Shown here in pieces: positions 36,782 through 45,748 of a stretch of DNA of 64,000 nt (position 1 is its first letter; the number at the start of each line of letters is the position of its first letter). The notes below the pieces were generated by a model, which was given only the letters and a program-made list of their open reading frames with translations, did not search any database and was not told where the DNA came from. Made by a program: the position numbers and the translations under genes. The stretch covers positions 2,542,001 through 2,606,000 of the forward strand of contig CAVRNQ010000007.1 of assembly GCA_963722555.1 (NCBI GenBank), in the 5' to 3' direction. This DNA comes from Bog-366 sp963722555. GTDB lineage: Bacteria > Acidobacteriota > Terriglobia > UBA7540.

Positions 36782-37891
36782 ATGAAGCCCACGCTTTGGT
36801 TTTTGACGCTGGTCTTGGCGCTGGAAGTGAGCACGGCTTGGGCCGGCCAGTCCACGACTCAGCCGGACGCCGTCGAGAGCGAAGGGGACGTCCTGCGCAA
36901 GGCGGAGCAATCCGCGGTTCTCATCCTGGTGGGCGACGGCGCTGGTCGCGTGCAGAGCGTGAGCGCCGGAGTGGTCATCCGGTCGGACGGCATCGTGCTG
37001 ACGGCTTATAGTCCAGTCAAAGGCGCCCAGGAAGTTCAGGTACGGCTGGGTGACGGGGAAGTCTATGACCAAGTTGACCTGGTCGGTTTCGACGAGCGGC
37101 GCAACGTGGCGACGCTGCACATTCCTGCCAGCGGACTCGCCGCGCTTCCGGCCGGTGCCTTGGGGGAAGTGACCGTGGGCGAAAAGGTCCATGTGCTCGT
37201 CGCTAACGGGGCGATGGCGTGGGCGCTTTCCGACGGCGTCTTGGGCCCGGTCCGGCTGGCCGATGAAGTTTTGGGGGCGGGCCAAGGCTATCGAGTTATT
37301 CAATTCATGGCGGCCCTTCCTGCCGGCGCGCTGGGCGGCGCCTTGTTCAATTCGAACGGTCAACTGCTGGGAATATTCACGGGCTCACCGAACACCGGCG
37401 GGCAGCAATTTGCCGTTCCTGTGGAAAGCGTCTCAGGGCTCGCAGCGCAAACTTCGCGGACGCGGCTCGGCCCGGGTAAGAACCTGGATCTCCCCCAGGT
37501 GATTCCCAACCAGGGCGGAGCGCCGGTGGAGGAACCCACCCCGATCATGTCTCTCGCGAAAGCCCGGAGCCTACGCGTGAGCTCGCGCACCACGTACTTC
37601 ACTCCGTTTATGCTGCAAAAGGAATTGTTGAACAAGGCGGAGTTTCGAGAGCTCGGCATGAATGTGATTGATGGTTCGAAGGGCGGAGATCTGCTGGTGG
37701 AAGTGGACCGGCCACTGTTCACCTACGATTTCACCTACTCCGTCGCTGATTCCCGTACGGGGGCGATCGTCGCCACGGGGAAAGTCACTGCCATCGACGG
37801 GCCGCACGCCGCGCAGGGGATCGCCAGGAAGATCGTGCAGGAGGTGGAAAAGGCGCGGGCAGTGCAAGCGGCCCAGGTAGGTCGGCAATAG
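36782..37891 (+). CDS. Secreted trypsin-fold (HtrA-like) pseudo-protease
   Basis: 369 aa with a signal peptide (residues 1-22, ending TAWAGQ). Residues about 35-215 align with S1C/HtrA-type protease domains (SAGVVIRSDGIVLTAYS, then LGGALFNSNGQLLGIFTG). All three catalytic positions are changed: S77 where His is expected (TAYSPV instead of TxxHVV), N108 where Asp is expected (RRNVATL), and L184 where the nucleophilic Ser is expected (GALGGA instead of GNSGGP). It is therefore predicted to be inactive and to serve as a binding protein in the periplasm. The C-terminal ~140 residues are a separate, unrecognised domain. AGGAGGATAA supports the start. Confidence 0.75.
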   Translation: MKPTLWFLTLVLALEVSTAWAGQSTTQPDAVESEGDVLRKAEQSAVLILVGDGAGRVQSVSAGVVIRSDGIVLTAYSPVKGAQEVQVRLGDGEVYDQVDLVGFDERRNVATLHIPASGLAALPAGALGEVTVGEKVHVLVANGAMAWALSDGVLGPVRLADEVLGAGQGYRVIQFMAALPAGALGGALFNSNGQLLGIFTGSPNTGGQQFAVPVESVSGLAAQTSRTRLGPGKNLDLPQVIPNQGGAPVEEPTPIMSLAKARSLRVSSRTTYFTPFMLQKELLNKAEFRELGMNVIDGSKGGDLLVEVDRPLFTYDFTYSVADSRTGAIVATGKVTAIDGPHAAQGIARKIVQEVEKARAVQAAQVGRQ

Positions 37892-37912
37892 GCGGCAAAG
37901 GAATCAGGTGAT

Positions 37913-37960
37913 CCGATGGTCCGATGACCCGATGGCCCGATGACCCGATGCCCTGATCCT
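37913..37960 (+). repeat. Six tandem octamers, CCGATGRY type
   Basis: Units CCGATGGT, CCGATGAC, CCGATGGC, CCGATGAC, CCGATGCC and CTGATCCT in unbroken 8-bp register, starting 21 bp after the upstream stop and ending at the stop of the PilZ gene. The reverse-complement octamer recurs in tandem at 58781. Confidence 0.8.
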
Positions 37961-38319
37961 CAGATATTCTCCGCGCTATACATGGGCAGGGTTGCCCCCG
38001 TGAAGCGCACCGCCACGCGATAAAGGTGCTCTCCCTCGGGCAGGGTGCGGACCACGGCGGCTTCTGTGAAGAAGTCGCCCGGTCCCTCTCCTGGCCGTGT
38101 GGGGCCGCGGCCGGGAATCCATAAGGTGAGGGTTGCGAAGACTGCCAACTCACGCTGGGTGAGGAAGGAAAGGCCGCGCCGGCTCACTTCCAGGGCTGTG
38201 GCGGAATCTTCAAATTCGATTCCGTGCACGTCCACGCCCCGTACCTGGATGGGGATCGCCGCTTCGACTCGGCGTTGACTTCTCTTGGGTGCGTCGGGGT
38301 TTTGCATAGACGGTACCAT
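37960..38319 (-). CDS. PilZ-domain protein
   Basis: 119 aa, a single PilZ-like domain. QRRVEAAIPIQVRG at about residues 15-28 supplies the RR.xx type c-di-GMP contact. ALEVSRRGLSFLT at about 42-54 corresponds to the (D/N)xSxxG motif, with the usual Asp replaced by Glu. PilZ domains bind c-di-GMP and regulate surface polysaccharide, motility or development, often as small adaptors. A second start codon lies 12 bp downstream of the first. It is 6 bp downstream of the dus gene on the same strand, so it is probably the last gene of that transcript. Confidence 0.78.
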   Translation of the reverse strand: MVPSMQNPDAPKRSQRRVEAAIPIQVRGVDVHGIEFEDSATALEVSRRGLSFLTQRELAVFATLTLWIPGRGPTRPGEGPGDFFTEAAVVRTLPEGEHLYRVAVRFTGATLPMYSAENI

Positions 38320-38325
38320 TCGCTT

Positions 38326-39417
38326 TCAGGAAGTGACCGCTGCTGCTGTGGCGCCGGGGTTCGGGATGAGTGAGGCGAAAAACACGTCCACGCGTTCCAG
38401 GACCTCCTGGGTGGTGCGGGCGCTCTGCACCTGCCGCCGCAGTTCCGTCCCGTTGCGCACGCCGTGCGTGAACCAGCTTGCGAATTGTTTCATCTTGCCG
38501 ATGGCGCCGGGGACTTCCTCGGCGACCAGCATGGTGTAGTAGGTGCGAATCAGTTCGTAGCGGTCGGCCTCAGCCGGCTCCCGGCAGGCTCCGCTCGAGA
38601 AGAATTCCGAGAGTTGGCGGAAGATCCAGGGGTTCGAGGCCGCCGCCCTCCCGATCATCACCGCGTCGCAGCCGGTTTGTTCGCCGAGCGCCCGCGCGTC
38701 CTCGGGCTTGAAGACATCGCCGTTGCCGATCACCGGGATGTGCACGGCGCCTTTGACCTCTTGGATGATCTCCCAGCGCGCGCGGCCGCTGTAACCCTGC
38801 AGGCGGGTGCGCGGATGCACGGCGAGGGCGTCCACGCCGCAGTCCTCGGCCAGGCGCGCCACCTCCAGCGCCACGATTTCCTCTTCGCTCCAGCCGGAGC
38901 GGAACTTGATGGTGAAGGGAATCCGCACGGCGGCGCGAATCGCGCGCAGGATTTGTTCCAGCAGCGGCAGGTCGCGCAGCAGTCCCGAGCCGCCGCACTT
39001 GACCACTTTCTTCGCGGGGCAGCCCAGGTTCAGATCCACAAGATCGAATCCCAGGTCTTCGATGCGGCGCGCCGCGTCGGCCAGATGATCCGGATCGGCC
39101 CCGAAAATCTGCGCGCTGATGGGCCGCTCTTCCTGGGAGTAATAGAGATAGCGCCGTGAGCGGAAATTCTCCCGCCTCATCCCTTCGCTCGAGACAAACT
39201 CCGTCATGATCAGGCCGCAGCCCCCCAGGCGCTTGATGAAGCGGCGGAAAACCGTGTCCGTGATACCCGCCATGGGCGCCAGGATGTGCGCGGGGCGGAT
39301 GGCCACGTTGCGGATGCGAAGGGTGTCAAACATCATCGGGACGGTTGGTCCGTTAACGGATACATCTGGGTTCTCCGGGACCATTGCGATTGTGGGCTGT
39401 TGGGAAATGGTTGTCAA
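38326..39417 (-). CDS. dusB: tRNA-dihydrouridine synthase
   Basis: 363-aa FMN enzyme that reduces uridines in tRNA D loops. Landmarks are HILAPMAGITDTVFRRFIKR near the N-terminus, DLNLGCPAKKVVKCGGSGLL with the catalytic Cys, VDALAVHPRTRLQGYSG, and VIGNGDVFKPEDARAL with DAVMIGRAAASNPWIF for FMN phosphate binding. The DusB/NifR3-type pattern is the closest, but the subfamily is not certain. The TTG start overlaps the fabZ stop (TTGA), implying coupled translation. An ATG at 39384 could also be used. Part of the minus-strand mfd-surA-yhaM-fabZ-dus string. Confidence 0.9.
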   Translation of the reverse strand: MTTISQQPTIAMVPENPDVSVNGPTVPMMFDTLRIRNVAIRPAHILAPMAGITDTVFRRFIKRLGGCGLIMTEFVSSEGMRRENFRSRRYLYYSQEERPISAQIFGADPDHLADAARRIEDLGFDLVDLNLGCPAKKVVKCGGSGLLRDLPLLEQILRAIRAAVRIPFTIKFRSGWSEEEIVALEVARLAEDCGVDALAVHPRTRLQGYSGRARWEIIQEVKGAVHIPVIGNGDVFKPEDARALGEQTGCDAVMIGRAAASNPWIFRQLSEFFSSGACREPAEADRYELIRTYYTMLVAEEVPGAIGKMKQFASWFTHGVRNGTELRRQVQSARTTQEVLERVDVFFASLIPNPGATAAAVTS

Positions 39418-39902
39418 CCGTCGGCCCGGGCCGGAAGCACGTCCGCAGCGTTCGCGATGCCGAAGCGCATCTGGCCCTCCGCCACCAGTTCATCGTCGCG
39501 GAAAATCCAGCCGCGCATCTCGCCGAACTGCGCTTTCATCTTGAGGACTTCCGCTTCCACGCGTACGGTGTCACCCGCCTCAATGGGTTTGATGATGCGC
39601 GCGGAGGGTATTTGCAGGATCATCGCGATCTTACCCGCCATCTCCGGCCGCTCCAGCACCAGCACGGCGCCGACCTGGGTGACGAGTTCCATGATGACAC
39701 CGGTGGGGATGATGGCGAGTCCGGGAAAATTCCCGCGCGTCGCTTCGTCGTTAACGGAAAAATGCTTCAGCGCTACGATGCGCTGGCCGGGAACGAACTC
39801 CGTGATCTTATCAACGAAAAGAAAGGGGAAGCGATGCGGCAGAATGCGCTCGATGTCTGTAGCGGAGAGCGTCTGCTGTGGATGGGCATCGGGATTCTCC
39901 AT
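39414..39902 (-). CDS. fabZ: 3-hydroxyacyl-[acyl-carrier-protein] dehydratase FabZ
   Basis: 162-aa hotdog-fold dehydratase of type II fatty-acid synthesis, converting 3-hydroxyacyl-ACP to trans-2-enoyl-ACP. The catalytic His is H23 in ILPHRFPFLFVD. The catalytic Glu is E72 in TGVIMELVTQVGA. The central helix motif is NFPGLAIIPTG instead of the commoner HFPGxPxMPG, so it is a somewhat divergent FabZ. It is followed by dus with overlapping codons and preceded by the yhaM-like gene with a 19-bp gap, on the same strand. Confidence 0.9.
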   Translation of the reverse strand: MENPDAHPQQTLSATDIERILPHRFPFLFVDKITEFVPGQRIVALKHFSVNDEATRGNFPGLAIIPTGVIMELVTQVGAVLVLERPEMAGKIAMILQIPSARIIKPIEAGDTVRVEAEVLKMKAQFGEMRGWIFRDDELVAEGQMRFGIANAADVLPARADG

Positions 39903-39921
39903 GGCGCTTTTAACCCAACTT

Positions 39922-40896
39922 TCAAGGCTCCTGCTGATCTGCGTCTTTCGGCGCGACTTTCAGCAATTCGCGCTTCAGCGCGGCATTGCGGCCTGTCCAA
40001 TCGCCCGCATGGTCCCGGTCCGCCGCGTACTGCTCGTGCATAGCTTCGAGCTTGGAATCCAGGTCATCCAGGTAATGGACCACCAGCGCCTCGGGGAACA
40101 TGGGCTCTTTGGGCGAGCCGAACTCGAGCTTGCCGTGATGGGAGAGAATGATGTGCTCGATCTGGTCCTTGAGTTCGGCAGGGAAGTCGGGAATCTGGCG
40201 AATCTTCTCCTGTACCATTTCCAGCCCAATCGTGATGTGGCCCAACAGTTGCCCGCGCGTGGAGTAGCGGAATCCGCGGGTGAAATTCAACTCGGCGGTT
40301 TTCCCAAGGTCGTGGAATATCAAGCCGGCCAGGAGCAGATCGCGTCGCAGCCAGGGATAATGGTCCGCCACGCGATCGGCGAGCGCGAGGAGCGAAGAAA
40401 CATGCTCGAGCAGGCCACCCAGGAAAGCATGATGGTAACTCATGGCCGCCGGAGCCAGTTTGAGGCGCTCCGCGATGGCCGCATCCTCCACGACCGCCAG
40501 AATTAGCGCGCGCAGGGGGTTCTCACTCATGCCCCGTACGCGTTCCAGCAGCGCGGCATACATCTCCTCCGGGTCGCGCTGGGTGCGGGGGAGATAATCG
40601 AGGAGAGAAATATCCTCCGAATGGCAAACCGCGATTTTGCGCACGCGAAGCTGCGCCGTGCCGCGATAACTCTCCACGTGCCCGGTGACCTCGACGATCT
40701 CATCAACTTCAAAGGCGGGCGTGGTCCGCTCGGAGTAATCCCAGAGCTTGGCTGGGATGGCGCCGGTCGTATCCCGCAGGCTGAGGTCAAGGTAGGCCGC
40801 GCCGTTACTGGCGATCTTGTGTTCCTTGGATTGCACCAAGAAGGTGTCATGGACTGGTGAGTCCGGCTTGAGGTCCCTGATGTAGGTTTGCTTCAT
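39922..40896 (-). CDS. YhaM-like 3'-5' exoribonuclease (OB fold + HD domain)
   Basis: 324 aa. Residues about 12-95 form an OB-fold nucleic-acid-binding domain (AYLDLSLRDTTGAIPAKLWD). Residues about 150-300 are an HD phosphohydrolase domain, with H165 in GGLLEHV, the HD pair H195-D196 in LIFHDLGK, and later ILSHHGKLEFGSP. This architecture is that of YhaM/CBF1-type 3'-5' exoribonucleases. The start overlaps the stop of the surA-like gene (ATGA), so the two are coupled. An RNA-processing role alongside mfd and fabZ is a common housekeeping arrangement in this phylum as far as I can recall. Confidence 0.88.
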   Translation of the reverse strand: MKQTYIRDLKPDSPVHDTFLVQSKEHKIASNGAAYLDLSLRDTTGAIPAKLWDYSERTTPAFEVDEIVEVTGHVESYRGTAQLRVRKIAVCHSEDISLLDYLPRTQRDPEEMYAALLERVRGMSENPLRALILAVVEDAAIAERLKLAPAAMSYHHAFLGGLLEHVSSLLALADRVADHYPWLRRDLLLAGLIFHDLGKTAELNFTRGFRYSTRGQLLGHITIGLEMVQEKIRQIPDFPAELKDQIEHIILSHHGKLEFGSPKEPMFPEALVVHYLDDLDSKLEAMHEQYAADRDHAGDWTGRNAALKRELLKVAPKDADQQEP

Positions 40897-41918
40897 TTCC
40901 CCTTTTCGGCGACCACGGCCGCGCCGGGCGTCTCTTCGCCTGTATCGATGTACCCCGGGGCCTTCCAGATGTAGCTGTCTTTGCGGAGCTGAACCAGGAA
41001 GGTGCGGAGCTGGGGTTGCATCTTCTGGTTGTACAAGGCCTCATCCACGCGCTGCTCAACCTCCTCGAACTTGGGAATGCCCGGGCTGAAGCGTTCCAGC
41101 AGCTTCAGGATGAGGTATCCGTTCTTGGTCTGAATCAAGTCGGTCGTGTCGTTGGGCTCAAGCTTGCCAACAGCGTCGCCGATCGCAGAGGCCACGCTTC
41201 CCGTCTTCATGAGGCCGATGTCGCCTCCCTGGTCGAGGTTGGGGCCGTCGGAATACTTCTTTACGACCTCGCCAAAGCGCTGGCCGGCCTTGATCTCCGC
41301 CAGCGCGGCCTTGGCGCGTTTTTCGGCCTCGTCGGGTTTGTATTTGTCAGTGGAAATCAGGATTTCCGAAAGATGAATCATGCCGGCCGATTGGAATTCG
41401 CTTTTGTGCGCTTCGTAGAATTTCCGCGCCTCTTCCGGCGAGGTCATGATGCGAGACCCGACTTCGCGGCCGATCACCTCGCGCATGAGGGTCTGCCGGC
41501 GGATCTGGTCCTTGAAGTCTTCCCAGACAACGCCCTGGTGCTCCACCTCTTTCTGCAGATCTTCAAGGTTGGCCAGGTTGGATTGCTTGCGGATTTCATC
41601 CAACCGCTTGATGATGTCCGTCTCGACATTGATGTCCAGGTCTTTCGCCTTTTGGACCATCAGGGACTGGTCGATCAAGTCACGCAGCAGGTTCTTGCTT
41701 TCTTCCTTGAACCGGGCGTCAAGATCTGGCCCGGGATTGTCCTGGGCGAGCTGTTCCCGGAGCTTGGTCTTCTCGCGTTCATACTGGCGCTGCGTGATGA
41801 TCTCCGTGTTGACACGCGCGATGATGCGCTCTATGACGTGGGCGGCAAAAAGCTGAGGCGCCGCACAGACGGCTACCAGGATGGCGCTTCCCACAATTCC
41901 GAACGTTCGTTTCATCAT
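40893..41918 (-). CDS. Periplasmic peptidylprolyl isomerase, SurA/PpiC type
   Basis: 341 aa with signal peptide (about 1-26). The SurA-N-like chaperone region is at about 27-165 (IIARVNTEIITQRQYEREK is the usual first block). One parvulin domain is at about 178-275 (IHLSEILIST ... AKAGQRF-like KAGQRFGEVVKKYSDGP, DQGGDIGLMKTG). The C-terminal helix returns to the chaperone domain. The protein helps fold outer-membrane proteins in the periplasm, relevant to the large TonB receptors here. It starts 98 bp after the mfd stop and overlaps the yhaM-like gene. Confidence 0.9.
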   Translation of the reverse strand: MMKRTFGIVGSAILVAVCAAPQLFAAHVIERIIARVNTEIITQRQYEREKTKLREQLAQDNPGPDLDARFKEESKNLLRDLIDQSLMVQKAKDLDINVETDIIKRLDEIRKQSNLANLEDLQKEVEHQGVVWEDFKDQIRRQTLMREVIGREVGSRIMTSPEEARKFYEAHKSEFQSAGMIHLSEILISTDKYKPDEAEKRAKAALAEIKAGQRFGEVVKKYSDGPNLDQGGDIGLMKTGSVASAIGDAVGKLEPNDTTDLIQTKNGYLILKLLERFSPGIPKFEEVEQRVDEALYNQKMQPQLRTFLVQLRKDSYIWKAPGYIDTGEETPGAAVVAEKGK

Positions 41919-42016
41919 TTCCTCTCAAGCCTCCCGCGCCCTAGGCCGCCTCCGGTTTGGAGCGCTTCCGCGCCGGCAGGGTTGCTCCGGCCTCCCCTAT
42001 TGCGGCTTCCGTCATC

Positions 42017-45000
42017 TTAAGGCTGGGGGTGCAGTTCCTGCAAGACGTTTTGGATTTGTGCCAGCAGGCTGCCCTCGCGGTCGCGCACGCGGAAGCGCAA
42101 GACTCGGTCCGGCCGGAAGCTGGCCTCGCGGCGGCGGCGCACAAACTGCGTCAACCGCAGCGGATCAACGGGCGTTTGCTCGTGAAACTTCATCCAGATT
42201 TCATCGGCTTTGCGCTCCACCGTCTGCACCAGCAACTGCTCGGCGCAGGCCTTCAGCGACGCGTAGTCGAGCAGGTTCGAAACGGAAGGCGGAATCGGCC
42301 CGAAGCGATCGATGAGCTCCGCTTCCAGGTCGGCGCGCTCGGCCGGCGCGGCCACGCTGGAAATGCGCTTGTACATTCGCAGGCGCTGGTTTTCGTCGGG
42401 AATGTACTGGTCCGGAATCTTGATGTCGAAGCCCAGGTTGAGCGCCGTGCGAACTTCAATCTTGGCGGGCGCGCCCCTCAGTTCCGCCACGGTCTGCTCG
42501 AGCATTTTGAGGTAGAGGTCGATGCCGATGGCGTTCAGATGGCCGTGCTGTTCGGCCCCCAGCAGGTTGCCTGCGCCGCGCAGTTCCAGGTCCAGCGCCG
42601 CCAGCCGAAAGCCCGCGCCCAGGTCGGAGAATTCCTTCAGCGCTGCCAGCCGCCGGCGTGCCAAAGGTGTGAGCGTGTCTTCCGCAGCAATCAGGAAATA
42701 GGCGTAGGCGCGGCGGTTCGAGCGGCCCACCCGCCCGCGTAATTGATAGAGGTCGGAAAGGCCAAAGCGGTCAGCGTGGTTCACAATGATGGTGTTGGCG
42801 CGTGGAATGTCCAGGCCGTTTTCGATGAGTGCCGTGGCCACCAGCACGTCGTATTCACCCTGCATGAACTTCAGCATCACCCTTTCGAGATCTTTCTCTC
42901 CCATCTGGCCATGCGCAACCCCCACGCGCGCCGTGGGCGCCAGCCGCTGCACCAGCGCGGCCATCTGGAAAATCGATTCCACCCGGTTGTGCACGAAGAA
43001 GACCTGCCCCTGCCGCTGCATCTCCTGGAGAATCGCCGACTGGATGAGCGCCGGGGCGAAAGGCGCCACCGTGGTTTGAATGGCCAGGCGGCCGCGCGGA
43101 GGCGTTTCAATCACCGAGAGGTCGCGTAATCCTCCCAGCGACATGTGCAAGGTGCGCGGGATGGGCGTGGCCGACATGGTCAGCACATCCACACCCGATT
43201 TCATTTTCTTCAGTTTCTCTTTGGCCGCCACGCCAAAGCGCTGCTCTTCGTCCACAACCAGCAGACCCAGGTCGCGCAGGCGTACGTCCTTGGAGAGCAG
43301 GCGGTGCGTGCCGATGAGGATATCCACCCGGCCGGCTTCCGCCTCCGCCACCGTCTTCTTCTGCTCCGCGGGGGAACGGAAGCGGCTGAGCATCTCGACG
43401 CGCACCGGGAAGGCTGCCAGACGTTGGCGGAAGGTCGTGTGGTGCTGAAAGGCCAGCACGGTCGTGGGCGCCAGGACCACGACTTGGCGGCCGTCTTGAA
43501 TCACCTTGAACGCCGCGCGCATGGCGAGCTCCGTCTTGCCGTAACCGACGTCGCCGCAAAGCAGACGGTCCATGGGCTCGGGACTCTCCAGGTCCCGCTT
43601 GATGTCGGCGATGGCCCTGATCTGGTCAGTTGTCTCCTCGAACGGAAACGCGTCTTCGAATTCGCGCTGCCAGGGCGTGTCGGCGGGAGTGGCAACGCCT
43701 CCCCCCGTCTTGCGTTCGGCGTAAAGCTGCAGAAGTTCCTGGGCCATGTCGCGTAGCGCCCGCTTGACGCGTGTCTTGGTGCGCTCCCAGGTTGTTCCGC
43801 CCAGGCGGTCGAGCACGGGCTTTGCCCCCTCGCCGGAGCGGTACTTTTCGACCAGATCCAGGCGCTCGAGGGGTACATACAGCCTGGCGTCGTCCTGGTA
43901 GGTCAGCAGCATGAAGTCCCGCGTGGCGCCGGCCACCGACAATTGTCGCAAGCCCTGATAAATGCCGATACCGTGGTCGATGTGCACGACGTAGTCGCCG
44001 ACTTTGAGGTCGCTGAGGTCGGAGATAAAACTGGAAATTCCGGAACGCTCCCGGCGCCCGCGGGCTGCCCAATCGAAGCCACCGAACAAGTCTGAGTCGG
44101 CCAGCCACAACTGACGAAGCTCCGGGAAGGCCACGCCTTCGGAAATCTCGCCGCGCGCAATAAGAACGGAGGGGCCGGCTTCCAGCTCGGGCGGAGGGGC
44201 CTCGCGCTTCTGTTCCGCCTCGACGACCGTCGCGTAGGAAATCTCGTATTCCTTCAGAATCTCCCGCAGTCGATCCACCTTGCCGCTGGTGGGAACGACG
44301 AAGATGACGGACTCCCCCTGCTTCAGCCGGGCACGCAAGTCTTCGGCCAACGCTTTGACACCACCGGGAAATTTCGGAGGCGGCTGGCTTAGGAGTACGT
44401 GTTCGGATGACTGGGATTCGGGGTTCGGCGCCCCGGGTTCGGGGCTGGGAGATTGTCCGGAGTCCGAGGTCCGAAGTCCGAAGCCGTGGGAATCGGGCGA
44501 CTGGGACCCCGAACTTCGGACCTCGGACTCCGGGCTTCCGAGTTCTGGCGGGAAGTACAAGTCACCGCCTATGACTATGGCCGTGGGGGCGGAAACCGCG
44601 GCCGCCGGGGTGCTTTCGACCGCAAGTTCCTTGAGCGAGATCTGTGGCAGGCGTTCGACAGCCTCGAGGAACTCCGCCTCAGCGAGGAAAGCGTCTTGCG
44701 GTCCGGGCCGGGGTGGAACAATGTCGCGGACTTCATCGAAGCCCGCGGCGAGGCCTTCGAGGGTGCGTCGAACCTGGTCGCGACGGTCGAGGGGTTCATC
44801 CCAGACCAGTACCGGGCGTTCCAGCAACGAGAACAACGTGTGCGGGTGCGGTGCGACGAGCGGAACGAAAAATTCCCACCCCGGGAAGGTGTCGGAATAC
44901 TCCCCGGCCCACTCGGGTTCACGGTCAGAGAGCGCCGTTCCTCGCGACTTGGCGCGTTGCCGGGCGCGCTCGGTCAGCACTCGCACCAGGCTTGCGAAGA

Positions 45001-45748
45001 ATCTCGGCGAGCGCTGCGCTTCGGAAAGCGGCAGCAGGAGAGCCTTGGGAACCGGTTTGCGCGAGCGTTGCGACGAGGGGTCGAATTCACGCACCGACTC
45101 GAGTTGGTCGCCGAAAAACTCCAACCGAAACGGCCACTCGGCTTCGGGGGGGAAAACGTCCACGATTCCGCCGCGCACCGAATATTGGCTGACGTCCGCG
45201 ACCGGTTCCGCGGGTTCAAAGCCTACGCCGCCCAGGTGCTCGACCAGGTCGTCAAGACTTAACTCATCACCGACCTTGAGTTCGAGCGCCAAGGAGGAGT
45301 AGAAGGCCTTTTCGCGAAAGCGGCCCAGGGCGGCAGGCACGGGTGCGAAGATGACCTGCCCACCGTCGCGGGACAGGTTCCAGAGCGCTACGGCGCGCTG
45401 TTCCAGGATTTCAGCGTGGGGTGAACGCCCCTCGTAGGGCGAGCAGTCGAGCGCCGGCAGTACCTGGACCGCGCCGCCCCCGACCGGCGCCATCCAGTCA
45501 AGAAAGGTGGAGGTGGTCTGGCGATGGGTTTGCGCGGCTTCGTTGTCTTTGGTCAGCACTACGATCGGCCGCCGGGCCTCGCGCGCCAACACGGCCACCA
45601 CCAGCGCCTTGGCCGAAGGCGTTAGACCGGAAATGGTCACCCGCTCCGGCCGAGCGGCTTGGGGAGCGCCCGCCTTGAGCGCCCCACACACTTCGCGCAG
45701 AGCGGTGTGGTCGAAAACAGACTGGAGCAGGGAACGGAGGTCGGGCAT
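42017..45748 (-). CDS. mfd: Transcription-repair coupling factor Mfd
   Basis: 1243-aa SF2 translocase that displaces stalled RNA polymerase and recruits UvrA. An N-terminal UvrB-homology module leads into the CarD-like RNA-polymerase interaction domain (KVGDYVVHIDHGIGIYQGL). The helicase motifs follow: Walker A GDVGYGKTELAMRAA near residue 728 and DEEQ in LLVVDEEQRFGV. RecG-like motifs and the C-terminal TRCF domain complete it. Residues about 401-451 are an unusual Ser/Pro/Glu-rich insert (SPESEVRSSGSQSPDSHG and so on) encoded by an inverted repeat; see 44457-44533. Otherwise full length. First gene of the minus-strand block. Confidence 0.97.
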   Translation of the reverse strand: MPDLRSLLQSVFDHTALREVCGALKAGAPQAARPERVTISGLTPSAKALVVAVLAREARRPIVVLTKDNEAAQTHRQTTSTFLDWMAPVGGGAVQVLPALDCSPYEGRSPHAEILEQRAVALWNLSRDGGQVIFAPVPAALGRFREKAFYSSLALELKVGDELSLDDLVEHLGGVGFEPAEPVADVSQYSVRGGIVDVFPPEAEWPFRLEFFGDQLESVREFDPSSQRSRKPVPKALLLPLSEAQRSPRFFASLVRVLTERARQRAKSRGTALSDREPEWAGEYSDTFPGWEFFVPLVAPHPHTLFSLLERPVLVWDEPLDRRDQVRRTLEGLAAGFDEVRDIVPPRPGPQDAFLAEAEFLEAVERLPQISLKELAVESTPAAAVSAPTAIVIGGDLYFPPELGSPESEVRSSGSQSPDSHGFGLRTSDSGQSPSPEPGAPNPESQSSEHVLLSQPPPKFPGGVKALAEDLRARLKQGESVIFVVPTSGKVDRLREILKEYEISYATVVEAEQKREAPPPELEAGPSVLIARGEISEGVAFPELRQLWLADSDLFGGFDWAARGRRERSGISSFISDLSDLKVGDYVVHIDHGIGIYQGLRQLSVAGATRDFMLLTYQDDARLYVPLERLDLVEKYRSGEGAKPVLDRLGGTTWERTKTRVKRALRDMAQELLQLYAERKTGGGVATPADTPWQREFEDAFPFEETTDQIRAIADIKRDLESPEPMDRLLCGDVGYGKTELAMRAAFKVIQDGRQVVVLAPTTVLAFQHHTTFRQRLAAFPVRVEMLSRFRSPAEQKKTVAEAEAGRVDILIGTHRLLSKDVRLRDLGLLVVDEEQRFGVAAKEKLKKMKSGVDVLTMSATPIPRTLHMSLGGLRDLSVIETPPRGRLAIQTTVAPFAPALIQSAILQEMQRQGQVFFVHNRVESIFQMAALVQRLAPTARVGVAHGQMGEKDLERVMLKFMQGEYDVLVATALIENGLDIPRANTIIVNHADRFGLSDLYQLRGRVGRSNRRAYAYFLIAAEDTLTPLARRRLAALKEFSDLGAGFRLAALDLELRGAGNLLGAEQHGHLNAIGIDLYLKMLEQTVAELRGAPAKIEVRTALNLGFDIKIPDQYIPDENQRLRMYKRISSVAAPAERADLEAELIDRFGPIPPSVSNLLDYASLKACAEQLLVQTVERKADEIWMKFHEQTPVDPLRLTQFVRRRREASFRPDRVLRFRVRDREGSLLAQIQNVLQELHPQP
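44457..44533. repeat. Inverted repeat inserted in frame within mfd
   Basis: A 21-bp perfect inverted repeat: arms at 44457-44477 and 44513-44533, core AGTCCGAGGTCCGAAGT, 35-base loop. It is embedded in 44400-44545, a stretch of degenerate 7-8 bp words (TTCGGGG, TCCGAAG). It is translated as a low-complexity linker in Mfd and preserves the reading frame. Confidence 0.8.

Noticed and set aside
37913..37960. CRISPR-like array
   Set aside because: Units are 8 bp in direct tandem without spacers and there are no cas genes; it is a simple octamer repeat.
44453..45262. Plus-strand open frames opposite mfd
   Set aside because: They are antisense shadows of Mfd with low-complexity Arg/Gly-rich translation and no start signals.
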